DNA from: SVEL01 sp017381055
GTDB lineage: Bacteria; Bacillota; Clostridia; Lachnospirales; Lachnospiraceae
DNA: 64,000 bases
Direction: 5' to 3'
NCBI GenBank assembly: GCA_036307185.1
Contig: JAXJYC010000048.1
Span: 53,204 to 117,203 of the forward strand
Both the position numbers and the translations under genes were made by a program. A model generated the notes under the pieces. That model searched no databases and had not been told where the DNA came from. It worked only from the letters and a program-made list of their open reading frames with translations. Below are positions 37,494 to 47,008 of this stretch, one piece after another (within the stretch, counting starts at the first letter, position 1; each line of letters begins with the position of its first letter).

Positions 37494-38272
37494 TATAATT
37501 CTACCTCCAGTACATTAAACACAGGGCCGTCCTTGCATACTCTTTTGTTATTTACGTGAGAATGATGATCTACATCCTTGCTCTTACATACACAAGCAAG
37601 ACAAGCACCAATACCACATGCCATCTTCTCCTCCATAGAAATATAAGCTTCAATATCATTTGCAATTGCATATTCCTTAATTGCTCTAAGCATAGGTGTT
37701 GGACCACATGAATAAATCACATCAGCCTTGATTCCATTTGCTTCGATAGCATTCATTACATTTCCTTTTGTTCCTAACGAACCATCCTCTGTAGCAATAA
37801 TCACATTGCCATAAGCCGATAATTCTTCTATTAAGAATGTTTCTGCATTTCTATATCCCACTACAATATTGATTTCCTTACAACCTTCTTCTTTAAGACG
37901 TCTAGCTGTCTGAACCATTGGCGGAATACCAATACCACCAGCTATAAGCATAGCAGTTTTCTCTGGCTTTAATGTAAATCCATTTCCAAGAGGTCCTAAT
38001 ATCTCAATCTGTGTTCCTTCAGAATATGTGGAAAACTCTTCTGTACCGCCTCCTACAACTCTATATACAATACGAAGGGTACCCTCTTCCTTATTTATTT
38101 CACATATACTGATAGGTCTTGGCAATATCTTTGCGCCATCATGACAGTAAAGAGAAATAAACTGACCTTCCTTTGCATCGCCAGCTACAAGCGGACACTT
38201 AAGCCACATACTATATATGCCAGCACCTATACTCTCCTGACTTAATACTTCTGCAATTTCCTTATGTTTCAT
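37493..38272 (-). CDS. pyrK: Dihydroorotate dehydrogenase B, electron-transfer subunit
   Basis: 259 residues. FAD-binding RPISI, NAD-binding AGGIGIPPMV and a 2Fe-2S site at the C terminus (CGIGACLACVC plus a later Cys in NNKRVCKDG). Passes electrons from PyrD to NAD+. The frame opens at a TTG 10 codons upstream, but GGAAGGA fits ATG 38272. Coupled to pyrD. Confidence 0.95.
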   Translation of the reverse strand: MKHKEIAEVLSQESIGAGIYSMWLKCPLVAGDAKEGQFISLYCHDGAKILPRPISICEINKEEGTLRIVYRVVGGGTEEFSTYSEGTQIEILGPLGNGFTLKPEKTAMLIAGGIGIPPMVQTARRLKEEGCKEINIVVGYRNAETFLIEELSAYGNVIIATEDGSLGTKGNVMNAIEANGIKADVIYSCGPTPMLRAIKEYAIANDIEAYISMEEKMACGIGACLACVCKSKDVDHHSHVNNKRVCKDGPVFNVLEVEL

Positions 38273-38380
38273 ACATGTTCCTTCCTGCTGTATGGACAGC
38301 AACTATTTTCTATATAGTATAAGGTAAAACCTTCTTCTATCATTTTATTAACAATAGTCCTTGGTCAATCCTGTTTTTAC

Positions 38381-39754
38381 TTAATCCAACGCATATACTG
38401 TCTTACCAGCAACTATTGTTCTTACAACTACACCCTTTGCTTTATATCCATCAAATGGTGTATTTTTACCAAGCGAGATAAACTCACTAGTTCTTATTAC
38501 ATGTTCTTTCTCAGGGGCGATAATAGTAATATCTGCAACCTTTCCCACATTTAATGAACCTTTATCAATCCCTAAAATCATCGCAGGATTATAACTCATT
38601 TTCTCTGCCATCTGGTATGGTGTGATAACACCTTTGTGCACAAGCTCTGTCATAGTAAGTTCTACCGCAGTCTCGCTTCCTACGATACCAAACGGAGCTG
38701 TCGCCATACCCTTTGCCTTCTCATCTGCATGATGTGGTGCATGGTCTGTAGAAATAGCATCAAAGGTATCATCACCTAAGCCAGCAATAAGAGCATTTAA
38801 ATCTGCTCTACTTCTAATAGGCGGATTCATCTTATAGTTAGAATCATCCTCTACAATATCATCCTCACACAATGTAAAGTGATGCGGACAAACCTCACCA
38901 GTAACCTTAAGACCTTCAGCCTTAGCTTCCTTAATCATTCTAACACTGTCCTCTGTAGAACAATGACAAAGATGAAGTGTAGCACCAGTCTCCTTAGCAA
39001 GCATAATATCTCTAGCTGTAATTATATCCTCAACCGCATTAGAGATACCCTTTATACCAAGAGTTTCAGCCTTCTTACCAGCATTCATAGCACCACCGCA
39101 AACTAAGTTAATATCTTCACAGTGAGCTAGGACAGGAATGCCAAGTCTAGCAGCTTCTTTCATAGCCTCTCTGTATATACCTGAATTCATAACTGACTTA
39201 CCATCTTCAGAAATAGCACAAATTCCTGCTTCCTTCATAGCTGCGATATCTGTTAATTCCTTACCAAACTGACCTACTGTAATAGCGCCTACTGGCAATA
39301 CATTAATAGGAGAAACTTCCTTAGCCTTATCTACAATATACTTAACCACTTCCACACAATCTGTGGCAGGCTTTGTATTAGGCATAGGACATACAGAAGT
39401 AAAACCACCCTTTGCCATAGCCTTAGTACCAGTTTCAATAGTTTCCTTATGCTCGAAACCTGGCTCTCTCAAGTGCACATGCAAGTCGATAAGGCCTGGC
39501 ATAACATAGTTCCCAGTAGCATCTATAACCTCTTCAATTTCATCCAAAGATACAGCTATTTCTTCCTCATCATTCAATAAAATAGATGCATTCTCTATAC
39601 CATCCATTTTATTTAAATCACTTACGCTCTCTAATTCTTCAAGAAGATTAGCTCCTCTTGCAATGATCACACCATCCTTAATAAGAATATCCATAACCTC
39701 ATCAGTCTTAGTAGCCGGATCTATTACTCTTCCACCTTTAATCAAAGTTGTCAT
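38381..39754 (-). CDS. pyrC: Dihydroorotase
   Basis: 457 residues, about 30 more than usual. Metal site DLHVHLREPG, cysteine-rich metal region LAHCED and HLCHCST, and the late Asp in ISTDHAPHH. The extra length is an acidic insert (about residues 38-78, with NLLEELESVSDL and NDEEEIAVSLDEIEE) between the first two strands. Cyclises carbamoyl aspartate. AGGAGG precedes ATG 39754; pyrK follows after 108 bp. Confidence 0.93.
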   Translation of the reverse strand: MTTLIKGGRVIDPATKTDEVMDILIKDGVIIARGANLLEELESVSDLNKMDGIENASILLNDEEEIAVSLDEIEEVIDATGNYVMPGLIDLHVHLREPGFEHKETIETGTKAMAKGGFTSVCPMPNTKPATDCVEVVKYIVDKAKEVSPINVLPVGAITVGQFGKELTDIAAMKEAGICAISEDGKSVMNSGIYREAMKEAARLGIPVLAHCEDINLVCGGAMNAGKKAETLGIKGISNAVEDIITARDIMLAKETGATLHLCHCSTEDSVRMIKEAKAEGLKVTGEVCPHHFTLCEDDIVEDDSNYKMNPPIRSRADLNALIAGLGDDTFDAISTDHAPHHADEKAKGMATAPFGIVGSETAVELTMTELVHKGVITPYQMAEKMSYNPAMILGIDKGSLNVGKVADITIIAPEKEHVIRTSEFISLGKNTPFDGYKAKGVVVRTIVAGKTVYALD

Positions 39755-39848
39755 ATGCTTCCTCCTAGTATTATTATATCGTTATTTTCAAGCATAACTT
39801 ACTTATTAATACACATATTAATTATTTTTTTCAATTAATTATGAGATA

Positions 39849-40283
39849 TTAAAAAATCAAGCTCAATTCTTCATCATCAGAATTATTAATAATTCCATGC
39901 TTCTTTAAATCATTTAAAAGATTTTCATCTTCAATGTACTTATCAAATTCTTCTGGCGCTACCCAAACAAACTTCGAATAATCATCAGACATAATTACAA
40001 TATCACTGTCTGTTTTGCAAAGGTATGCTAAACCAACATGAAATACATCGCCCATAGTATATGACCATGTGTAAAAAATCTTCGACTCCTCCACACCAAT
40101 ACCAAAGCCATTTTCAATAGCATCTATAACCGTGTCATCAGGACTCTTTCCACCTTCAAGCTCGCAATCTACAAACTCCCACTTATATGGAGTAACAATA
40201 TTATCATCATACCACTTTTGAATAAGAAGATACTTGCCATTACACTCTACGATGCCTTTAACCTTCACGCTAATCTTACTCAT
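39849..40283 (-). CDS. Nudix-fold protein with a degenerate Nudix box
   Basis: 144 residues. The N-terminal strand pattern (VKVKGIVECNGKYLLIQKW) and CELEGGKSPDDTVIDAIENGFGI match a Nudix fold, but the box GX5EX7REUXEEXGU has lost the catalytic RExxEE (here AIENGF). It may bind a nucleotide-like ligand without hydrolysis. The C terminus is acidic. It lies 94 bp upstream of pyrC in the same direction, so it may be in the pyrimidine transcript. Confidence 0.72.
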   Translation of the reverse strand: MSKISVKVKGIVECNGKYLLIQKWYDDNIVTPYKWEFVDCELEGGKSPDDTVIDAIENGFGIGVEESKIFYTWSYTMGDVFHVGLAYLCKTDSDIVIMSDDYSKFVWVAPEEFDKYIEDENLLNDLKKHGIINNSDDEELSLIF

Positions 40284-40452
40284 AGTCAGCCTCCCTTCAA
40301 TGTATATCTACTATATATAATACATTTTTCCCTTTGGACTAAGTATACCTTGTTTTTGAAAAAAAATAAAGAGTAAATCTATTGCTATCCATATAGTATC
40401 TACAAGTCAATATATCAGTTTTCTATTTTATCACCCTCGCTGCTTTACTTTG

Positions 40453-40706
40453 TGGGCATAATTTTACTTTTTTCTACTTTTTTGCCCATTTCTCACTTAT
40501 ATCTTCTTTTTTTGCTGCATCCACGATCTCCTTTGGGCATAAACTTACTTTTTCCCATACTTTATGCCCACTCTTTTCGTCTTTTGCGGGCATAAACCTT
40601 ACCTTTTCTTCTTTTTTTGCCCATTTTCTGCCCGACATGCCTTCTTTTTATCACTTATACACCTTCTTTTGGGCATAAACTTTCTTTTACTCGCCTATTT
40701 TGCCCA
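40453..40706. repeat. Cluster of four 36-37-bp palindromic repeats
   Basis: Four copies (40453-40488, 40534-40570, 40587-40623, 40670-40706) share the frame TGGGCATAA-ACTTACTTTTT...TTTGCCCA, each with GGGCA/TGCCC ends. Intervening segments are 45, 16 and 46 bp and are themselves C/T-rich. Nothing resembles cas genes, and the unequal spacing argues against CRISPR. On the minus strand each copy would fold as a GGGCA...TGCCC hairpin. No gene is seen from 40284 to 41000. Confidence 0.85.
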
Positions 40707-40852
40707 TTCTGGCATTTTATTTAATCACAATTTCGTCTATTATACGCTCTTACATATATACTCTTACCTATTTATAAGAAATCTACAAGTGTCTACAAAT
40801 TTTTAACAAAAAAGAAAACCAGTATTTATCTAGGTTTCTTATGCAATGAAAA

Positions 40853-40948
40853 AGCGCGAGACGGCGCACGAGGTCCGGGGGACCTCGGCTTTGCGCGGAC
40901 CGGAGCGGAGCGTAGACGATCGAACTTTGAGGCACGGCTGTGCCTCAA
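40853..40948. other. GC-rich islet with a copy of the tRNA-Gly 3' end
   Basis: A short GC-rich block in an AT-rich region. It begins with AGCGCGAGACGG, identical to the last 12 bases of the nearby tRNA-Gly (41001-41012). It includes a perfect hairpin CGAGGTCC/GGACCTCG (40869-40887) and TTGAGGCAC/GTGCCTCAA (40927-40948). The direct repeat flanking about 150 bp resembles an integration scar or tRNA fragment duplication. Confidence 0.6.
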
Positions 40949-40954
40949 AAAAAC

Positions 40955-40990
40955 AAAAAAAGATGATATCCATTGGATATCATCTTTTTT
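40955..40990. terminator. Terminator after tRNA-Gly
   Basis: AAAAAAGATGATATC pairs with GATATCATCTTTTTT around a short loop, 11 bp after the 3' end of the minus-strand tRNA. Works symmetrically in both directions. Confidence 0.9.
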
Positions 40991-41000
40991 GTTTTCTGAG

Positions 41001-41072
<72 letters not shown>

Positions 41073-41115
41073 ATTTTCGTGTTTGTTATTGGCTTACCGC
41101 CTCAACACATATGGA

Positions 41116-41144
41116 AGTATAGCATAGGAGTTTTTAGATGTCAA
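41116..41144 (-). promoter_or_regulatory. Promoter of tRNA-Gly
   Basis: Minus-strand TTGACA (41144-41139), 17-bp spacer and TATACT (41121-41116), about 45 bp upstream of the tRNA. Confidence 0.85.
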
Positions 41145-41293
41145 CACTTTTTTAAAAAAATTTTATATTTTTTTCAAACAAAATATTCAACATCTGCAAA
41201 ACCTCTATTTTAAAGGCTTTGCCGTCTCCTACACCTTTACTTTTTTCTTACCTAATAAATATTTTTTATTCAAATTCAAAAATTTTTTTACTC

Positions 41294-43336
41294 TTATTCT
41301 AAAAGTTTTTTTAATATTTCTACTGCCTCGTCATACTCAAAGTCATCGATGAGTTCACTTGCTCGACATACCTTTTCAATTATAACTGGATCCATATCTG
41401 TCGTATGAAGTTCTTGCAATATCTCAATTGCACTATCAGCTTCAAAGTCGTCAATAGCTTCTATTGCCTTTTCAAGCTTTATATTTATTTCCTGTTTTCT
41501 TTCTTCATTATTTATCTCACTTCCAAGCCCATTATCTTTACACTGGATATCACCATTTTCTTCTATCTTATTATCAGCAAGCTCTAACTGTTTTTCAGCC
41601 TCATGCTGCTTTTCTTCTGCTAGAATTTGTTCTATAGAGTTAAGAAACTCTTTATACTTAGTAATAAAATATGAACCATTTGCTTCTATATAATCTCTGT
41701 CATAAGCCTTTGCCTTAAGTTCATTATCTTTAGCCAAATCAGAAAAAGCTGTTGCTCCGATAGAAGCTGATACACTCTTCACACTATGAGCCTCTATAGC
41801 ATAATTCTTTAGATCTCCAGCCAGAAAATGGTTTTCAAGTAAAACAACCTTTTTCTTGCAGTCCTTTAAAATACTCTCCATTGTGGCCTTATACGCCTTT
41901 ATATTTCCACCAAAATAAGGCAATCCTATCTCAAGATAAATGCCCTCCTTAAGAAGTCGAGACTTAGTAAATGCTGTGTTGCCACTTTCACAAGCTAAAT
42001 CTTCATTAATAATATATCCCTCACTTATATCAGAGAAAACAATTTTTTCCTTAGGAATCCACTTAAGCAAAATATCATGAAGCAATGACAGTTCTATAGG
42101 CTTGGCAAGGAAATCTTGCATTCCTTCCATTTTAAACAATTGTCTAGCCTCATCAGTAGTATTAGCTGTCAGTGCCACAACTGGCACCTCCTCACACCAA
42201 TTACCCTTAAGACGAATATTCTTCATAGTTTCAATTCCGTCCATTTCAGGCATCATATGATCCATAAAAATCAAGTCATAATGCTTTCTTCCAACCTTTT
42301 TAAGTGCCTCCATACCACTTTCAGCGACATCCGCATTAATGCTATATTCCTCTAAAAGTCCCTTGGCAACACCTAAATTAACCTTAGAATCATCTACAAT
42401 AAGTACTCTCGCAGTAGGCGATGTAAATACAATCTGTCTTCTAGTATTCTTATCATATACATAACTAGCGCTAAGATGAGCATCATCCACAATCTCCTGA
42501 GTAACAGCACAGACAAATTCCGACCCCGAACCATATACACTCTTGAAGAAAATATCGCCATGCATCTTATTAGAGTAATACTTTGCAACTGTCAATCCTA
42601 CGCCACAGCCTTGATTAGCATATGGATTCTTACTATTAAACTGTGCAAATACATCAAATAATTTATCCTTATCCTTCTTTCTAATACCTGTGCCAGTATC
42701 CTTCACACTAAATGTAAGCATAACCTTCTTACGCCCACTCTCAGCCACCTCATCACCTCTAGTAGCATGAATATCAAGACTTATATACCCCTTATCCGTA
42801 TACTTAACCGCATTATCCAATAAATTACTAATAATCTGACGCAAATGATAAAAATCACCATAAAGTCTCTTTGGCAAATCCTCATCAAAATTTAGCTTCA
42901 TTATTAAACCCTTCTCAGCCACTTCATGAGAAATGCTATCCATCAATGTATTAATAAGCACAGCAAATTCATACTCTTCCTCATCGCTTACATTGATTCC
43001 AGATTCTATTCGTGAAACCTCGATTAAATCATTAAAAAGATTAAGAAGTCTATTAGTTGCACTCTTAATACCTGACGCATATCTTTTAGTAATATCGTTA
43101 TCTTCTCTCTTAATAAGCAAATCAGAATAGCCCATCAAAGCGTTCATAGGAGTTCTGAATTCATGGCTAAGCTTAGACATAAACTCTCCTTTAGCCTTAA
43201 CAGCCTTCTCAGCCTCCTGTTTCGCTTCATCATAAAGAGATAACGCGTTAGCCATCTGATTCTTAACAAACTTAATCTCTTTTTCCAACTTAGCTATCTT
43301 TTTATCTTTTTCATCCATATGTTCATTTGTAATCAT
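41294..43336 (-). CDS. Hybrid histidine kinase with receiver and HPt domains
   Basis: 680 residues, no membrane or sensory domain. A short N-terminal coiled coil leads into HisKA (His58 in KLSHEFRTPMNALMGY), HATPase (NLLDNAVKYTD, DTGTGI, GCGVGLTVAK), a receiver (about 310-430; VDDSK and the phosphorylated Asp in FMDHMMPEMDG) and an HPt domain (about 475-570; EAHSVKSVSASIG with the phospho-His). The last 90 residues are two related acidic helical repeats (AIEAIDDFEADSAIEILQEL and ASELIDDFEYDEAVEILKKL). A cytoplasmic phosphorelay; the output partner is not adjacent. The input may act through the N-terminal coiled coil. Confidence 0.92.
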   Translation of the reverse strand: MITNEHMDEKDKKIAKLEKEIKFVKNQMANALSLYDEAKQEAEKAVKAKGEFMSKLSHEFRTPMNALMGYSDLLIKREDNDITKRYASGIKSATNRLLNLFNDLIEVSRIESGINVSDEEEYEFAVLINTLMDSISHEVAEKGLIMKLNFDEDLPKRLYGDFYHLRQIISNLLDNAVKYTDKGYISLDIHATRGDEVAESGRKKVMLTFSVKDTGTGIRKKDKDKLFDVFAQFNSKNPYANQGCGVGLTVAKYYSNKMHGDIFFKSVYGSGSEFVCAVTQEIVDDAHLSASYVYDKNTRRQIVFTSPTARVLIVDDSKVNLGVAKGLLEEYSINADVAESGMEALKKVGRKHYDLIFMDHMMPEMDGIETMKNIRLKGNWCEEVPVVALTANTTDEARQLFKMEGMQDFLAKPIELSLLHDILLKWIPKEKIVFSDISEGYIINEDLACESGNTAFTKSRLLKEGIYLEIGLPYFGGNIKAYKATMESILKDCKKKVVLLENHFLAGDLKNYAIEAHSVKSVSASIGATAFSDLAKDNELKAKAYDRDYIEANGSYFITKYKEFLNSIEQILAEEKQHEAEKQLELADNKIEENGDIQCKDNGLGSEINNEERKQEINIKLEKAIEAIDDFEADSAIEILQELHTTDMDPVIIEKVCRASELIDDFEYDEAVEILKKLLE

Positions 43337-43478
43337 GACTTTACCTTCTTTCGTTCCTTATCTATAAATACATTTATCTCAAAAATACATTGTGTTAGTA
43401 CGTCCTCTAAATATCTAAATTATAATATATTTTTTATAAAAATTCAATAAATTGCACTGTAAACTTTCTGAAAACTTA

Positions 43479-43507
43479 TTGAAAATCGATGAATTTTCTT
43501 GTATAAT
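43479..43507 (+). promoter_or_regulatory. Promoter of the PilZ operon
   Basis: TTGAAA (43479-43484), 17-bp spacer and perfect TATAAT (43502-43507), 49 bp upstream of the PilZ start. Confidence 0.8.
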
Positions 43508-43555
43508 GTAAGTACTTATAGTTTGTGATTATATTCACGTATCAGGAGGCGAATT

Positions 43556-43903
43556 ATGACAGAAAAAAGAAAAAGCAAAAGAATAAACGTCGATATGAAA
43601 CTTAAGATTTCTGACCTTTTTAAGCAGGATAACATTAAGATTGAAGATATTGACGCACCTATCCATGTAACAAATATGTCTAAGGGCGGTATCGGTTTTG
43701 AGACTAAAGCTATTCTTCCAACAGGATATTATTTCAATACAAAGCTTACTTTAGGTAGCGAGAACTCTGTTCTCTATACAGTAGTTCAAATTGTTCGTGC
43801 AGAAGAAAAAGATGATATTATGTATTACGGGGCTCAGTTTATTGGTCTTGCACCAATTCTTGACATTATATTTGAAAATTTCAATCCTGGATGGGATGAC
43901 TAA
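43556..43903 (+). CDS. PilZ domain c-di-GMP receptor
   Basis: 115 residues, a lone PilZ domain. The first ligand motif RxxxR-like KRKSKRINV and the second NMSKGGIGFE (form D/NxSxxG) are both present. It binds c-di-GMP and presumably relays it to a partner protein. It leads an operon: 3 bp to the sce7726-type gene, which overlaps the next gene. AGGAGG precedes ATG 43556. Confidence 0.9.
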   Translation: MTEKRKSKRINVDMKLKISDLFKQDNIKIEDIDAPIHVTNMSKGGIGFETKAILPTGYYFNTKLTLGSENSVLYTVVQIVRAEEKDDIMYYGAQFIGLAPILDIIFENFNPGWDD

Positions 43904-43906
43904 CTT

Positions 43907-44494
43907 ATGAAATCTTCTCTTAAGCTAAAGGATGCCGACATGCGTGACATCCTATTTAGTCATTATGAAGACAGTGCCTCAAAACTTCGAATTTTTGAGG
44001 AGTTTTGTATTGGCAAAACAAGAACAGACGCCCTTATGGTTACTGAAAATGAATTGATTGGTATAGAATTCAAGTCAGATAAAGACACTTTAGATCGTCT
44101 AGCACGACAAGTTAAAGACTATAATCGATTTTGCGATAAAAATTACCTAGTTATAGGGCAACATTTTGTAGAAAAACAAGATTCTCTATCAGAGATTCTC
44201 CCAGATTTTTGGGGGATTTATTCTGTTACAATGAACGATAATGGTGAAAAAAGCTTAACACTTTTACGTGAGGCAAATAAAAATCCAAAATGCAGAATCA
44301 AAAATCAATTAAAAATACTGTGGCGCGCTGAGCTTATACGATTAGTACGTGCCAATAAGCTCGGTGGTGTCACAGCATATAACAAAAAAGAGCTTGGTGA
44401 CAAGCTATATAAAAACATCGAAAAAGACACGCTTAGAGAGATGATATGCAATGAACTTTTAGAGCGTGATTACAGTATATATGAAGAAAAATGA
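43907..44494 (+). CDS. sce7726 family protein (PD-(D/E)XK nuclease-like fold)
   Basis: 195 residues. The N-terminal 120 residues follow the nuclease-like order: an Asp in TDALMVTE, the ExK strand GIEFKSDKDTLDRLARQ, and a later strand YLVIG. This matches the sce7726 family, whose activity is not established. The C-terminal 70 residues are helical. Placed 3 bp after PilZ; its ATGA stop-start overlaps the next frame. Confidence 0.8.
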   Translation: MKSSLKLKDADMRDILFSHYEDSASKLRIFEEFCIGKTRTDALMVTENELIGIEFKSDKDTLDRLARQVKDYNRFCDKNYLVIGQHFVEKQDSLSEILPDFWGIYSVTMNDNGEKSLTLLREANKNPKCRIKNQLKILWRAELIRLVRANKLGGVTAYNKKELGDKLYKNIEKDTLREMICNELLERDYSIYEEK

Positions 44495-44511
44495 GGAGAG
44501 GCTTTATAAAT

Positions 44512-46896
44512 ATGAACTTAATTGCAGGAAAAATAAATACACTTCCTACTCGTACACAGCTCTATGAAAAGGGCGACGAGTTAAACACAATAAGCTACAT
44601 TAAAAGCGGAAGCGTTACTATGGAAGGCGGTCAAGGTTCCACTTCTATATCTGCAGGCAATTTTATTGCCACAAAAGATATATATAGTGGTTTTTATAGT
44701 GCTGACTATTATGCAGAAGGCGGCACTGAGATTATCCCAATTTTAGCTGATAGTCCTAGTTCGTTTACTCAGTTTTTAGATAGCAATCCAGCTATTCACG
44801 AACTTTTGGTTGTACCATTATGTTCTCTTATAGTAGAGTTACATAACATTTATTGTACCTTATATTCAGATGTAGACGACTTTTATCAATCCATTGAATC
44901 TTCATATGAAAGATATATTCAATGTTGTGAAGATTTTTCAATCGCAGCAACTGACTTTATGATGCCACACAATGCTTCACTCTATAAATTTGAAGATCAA
45001 TCATTTGTAAAGAACTATAGTATCGTAGCAAGTCTTGTTGGACACAACGCCAAGATAGAAGGCGTATACAAGGCTAATGGTGTAAAGTTTTTAAAGGTAC
45101 AGTTGGCTATCATAAATGGAATATTTACAGCATATGACGACATGGCGTTTTATCTTCGTTCTATGGTTTCATTATTTGCAAGCAAAAGCGAGCAATGCCT
45201 ATTCGCACTAGCCGCTACTCTTTGTACAAAGACTAAGCAAAGTAGACAAGTAATGCTACTTCTTGAAGATATGAAGACATCACTTAGTAACTTTGACTCT
45301 GCTATAATGCAGCGTTCAGGTATAAATCTTGAAGTTGATTATAATCGCGTAGACTTCTACTTTATGACTGCCAAGGGCTCAGATGACAGTGATGATGATG
45401 ACGACGATATGTACGCAAATGCATTTGATGACGATGACGACGATGACGATGTTTTCAATTTAGATTTTGACTATACCGGAATTGACATTGAAGACGATGA
45501 TTCTACAGAAGAAGAATATAGTGATGAAGATTATCCAGATTTTTCAAATACACTTAAGCAATTATGTGATTTTGCAAATTTCTCTGGACGATACGAAGAA
45601 TTCAATACCTACATAGAAAAGTTTATGGCACTTGAAGATAAAGAATCTCGTGATGATAGTGTAAGAGTATTTAGAAAATCATTTACAATGGCTTACTACG
45701 AATTATACGAAGAAGTATTTATTCAATATGCAAAGCTTGGTCAAAAAAATAGATTAGTAGAATTATTCTTAAATTATGGACTCTTAGACGAAAGATTACT
45801 TACTGACTCTCAATTAGAGTTCCTCTGCTCTATTCCACCAATTGTGCGAACAGAGCCATGTAAAGTATATCGTATGAAGGATTGGCTCATGCGAATCTAC
45901 AAAGGCGAGGAGATTCCTTCAAAGAACGAATTCGACATGGAATATGTAGATTATGTTAGAGATAGAAAGAAAAATGAAGCTCTATCTCCTGACCAGGAAC
46001 GCAGATTACTAACAGACAACGAGTTGAAGACAAGATTTGAGATACAAAACATGCTCAAATACAATTGTCGTCTGATTAACGGAAGCTTACTTTCATTTTT
46101 CCCAATGATTCATATGGGCAACTTCGAAAGTGAAATGGAGAATATGCTTCTTACTTCCGAGAAAGTCAACAAGCAGGTAAGCGACTTATTAGAAATTGAT
46201 TATAGCATCTTCTATCGTGAAATGCTCTACGAAAATCAAGAAGAGCGTATCGATAAAGAAACTATACAAAAGGAAATATTCCCAAATATTATTTTATTCC
46301 CTGTTGCCGGTATCAACGGAATAATGTGGCAGGAAATTTCCGGAAAACGAAGCAATTCAGAAGGTCGTATTTTCCTTCCCGCTTTATTTAGCGGTAGATT
46401 AGAAGATGTCTTTATCGGCATATTCGGAAAATACCATTGGGAGTTATGCAAAACGATTCAAGGTACTGCTTGGAACAATATCTTAGTTCCATCCTTAACC
46501 TCAGAGTATAGCGACTATATACAGTTCTATCGAAAAAACAAAGAATTGTCTGCAGATAAAAAAGAATTACTCAAAAATCAGTTTACAAGATGCCGTAACA
46601 ATATGCGTGAAATCTTTGTATATGATTATACTATATGGATGAAATTCGAATCAGCAGGAGCTATTAGACTCAATAAAGTTGCTCGTCGTATGTTAGCAAC
46701 TTACTGTCCATTCAAAAAGGACATTAGAAAGAAAATAGCCAGCCAGCCAATATTTGAAGAAGCTATGGCTAAATTCGAGAGAGAACGTTTAAAGAAATGT
46801 AAAGAGTTAATGCTTAGATTTAAAGCCATTGAAAATAAAGGTGGCACAATTGTAGAAGAATTAGCTAATACTCAGCGTTTCTACGAGGAATTATAA
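44512..46896 (+). CDS. Large protein with a cNMP-binding-like N-terminal domain and an acidic linker
   Basis: About 794 residues from the chosen start. Residues about 10-90 look like a Crp-type cyclic nucleotide fold (LYEKGDELNTISYIKSGSVTM). About residues 290-345 are almost all Asp/Glu, including a run of eight Asp. The C-terminal 450 residues are helical and unrecognised. An in-frame ATG overlaps the previous stop (44491), but GAGGAGAGG sits ahead of ATG 44512. No DNA-binding domain and no membrane helix. Third gene of the PilZ operon. Confidence 0.72.
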   Translation: MNLIAGKINTLPTRTQLYEKGDELNTISYIKSGSVTMEGGQGSTSISAGNFIATKDIYSGFYSADYYAEGGTEIIPILADSPSSFTQFLDSNPAIHELLVVPLCSLIVELHNIYCTLYSDVDDFYQSIESSYERYIQCCEDFSIAATDFMMPHNASLYKFEDQSFVKNYSIVASLVGHNAKIEGVYKANGVKFLKVQLAIINGIFTAYDDMAFYLRSMVSLFASKSEQCLFALAATLCTKTKQSRQVMLLLEDMKTSLSNFDSAIMQRSGINLEVDYNRVDFYFMTAKGSDDSDDDDDDMYANAFDDDDDDDDVFNLDFDYTGIDIEDDDSTEEEYSDEDYPDFSNTLKQLCDFANFSGRYEEFNTYIEKFMALEDKESRDDSVRVFRKSFTMAYYELYEEVFIQYAKLGQKNRLVELFLNYGLLDERLLTDSQLEFLCSIPPIVRTEPCKVYRMKDWLMRIYKGEEIPSKNEFDMEYVDYVRDRKKNEALSPDQERRLLTDNELKTRFEIQNMLKYNCRLINGSLLSFFPMIHMGNFESEMENMLLTSEKVNKQVSDLLEIDYSIFYREMLYENQEERIDKETIQKEIFPNIILFPVAGINGIMWQEISGKRSNSEGRIFLPALFSGRLEDVFIGIFGKYHWELCKTIQGTAWNNILVPSLTSEYSDYIQFYRKNKELSADKKELLKNQFTRCRNNMREIFVYDYTIWMKFESAGAIRLNKVARRMLATYCPFKKDIRKKIASQPIFEEAMAKFERERLKKCKELMLRFKAIENKGGTIVEELANTQRFYEEL

Positions 46897-46940
46897 TAGG
46901 TTATTTTTATTCTTTCATATTTTATTACTCCTTTTCAAGG

Positions 46941-46972
46941 AAGGGCGAAGCCACATAAGTGACTTCGCCCTT
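46941..46972. terminator. Bidirectional terminator
   Basis: AAGGGCGAAGCCAC pairs with GTGACTTCGCCCTT, between the convergent PilZ operon and the flavin reductase gene. Confidence 0.8.
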
Positions 46973-47008
46973 ACACTTTATAAAGCCATATACAAATATT
47001 TTTTGTAT

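Noticed and set aside
39849..40283. Active Nudix hydrolase
   Set aside because: The catalytic RExxEE of the box is lost, so only the fold is claimed.
40453..40706. CRISPR array
   Set aside because: The gaps are 45, 16 and 46 bp, the repeats vary, and there are no cas genes.
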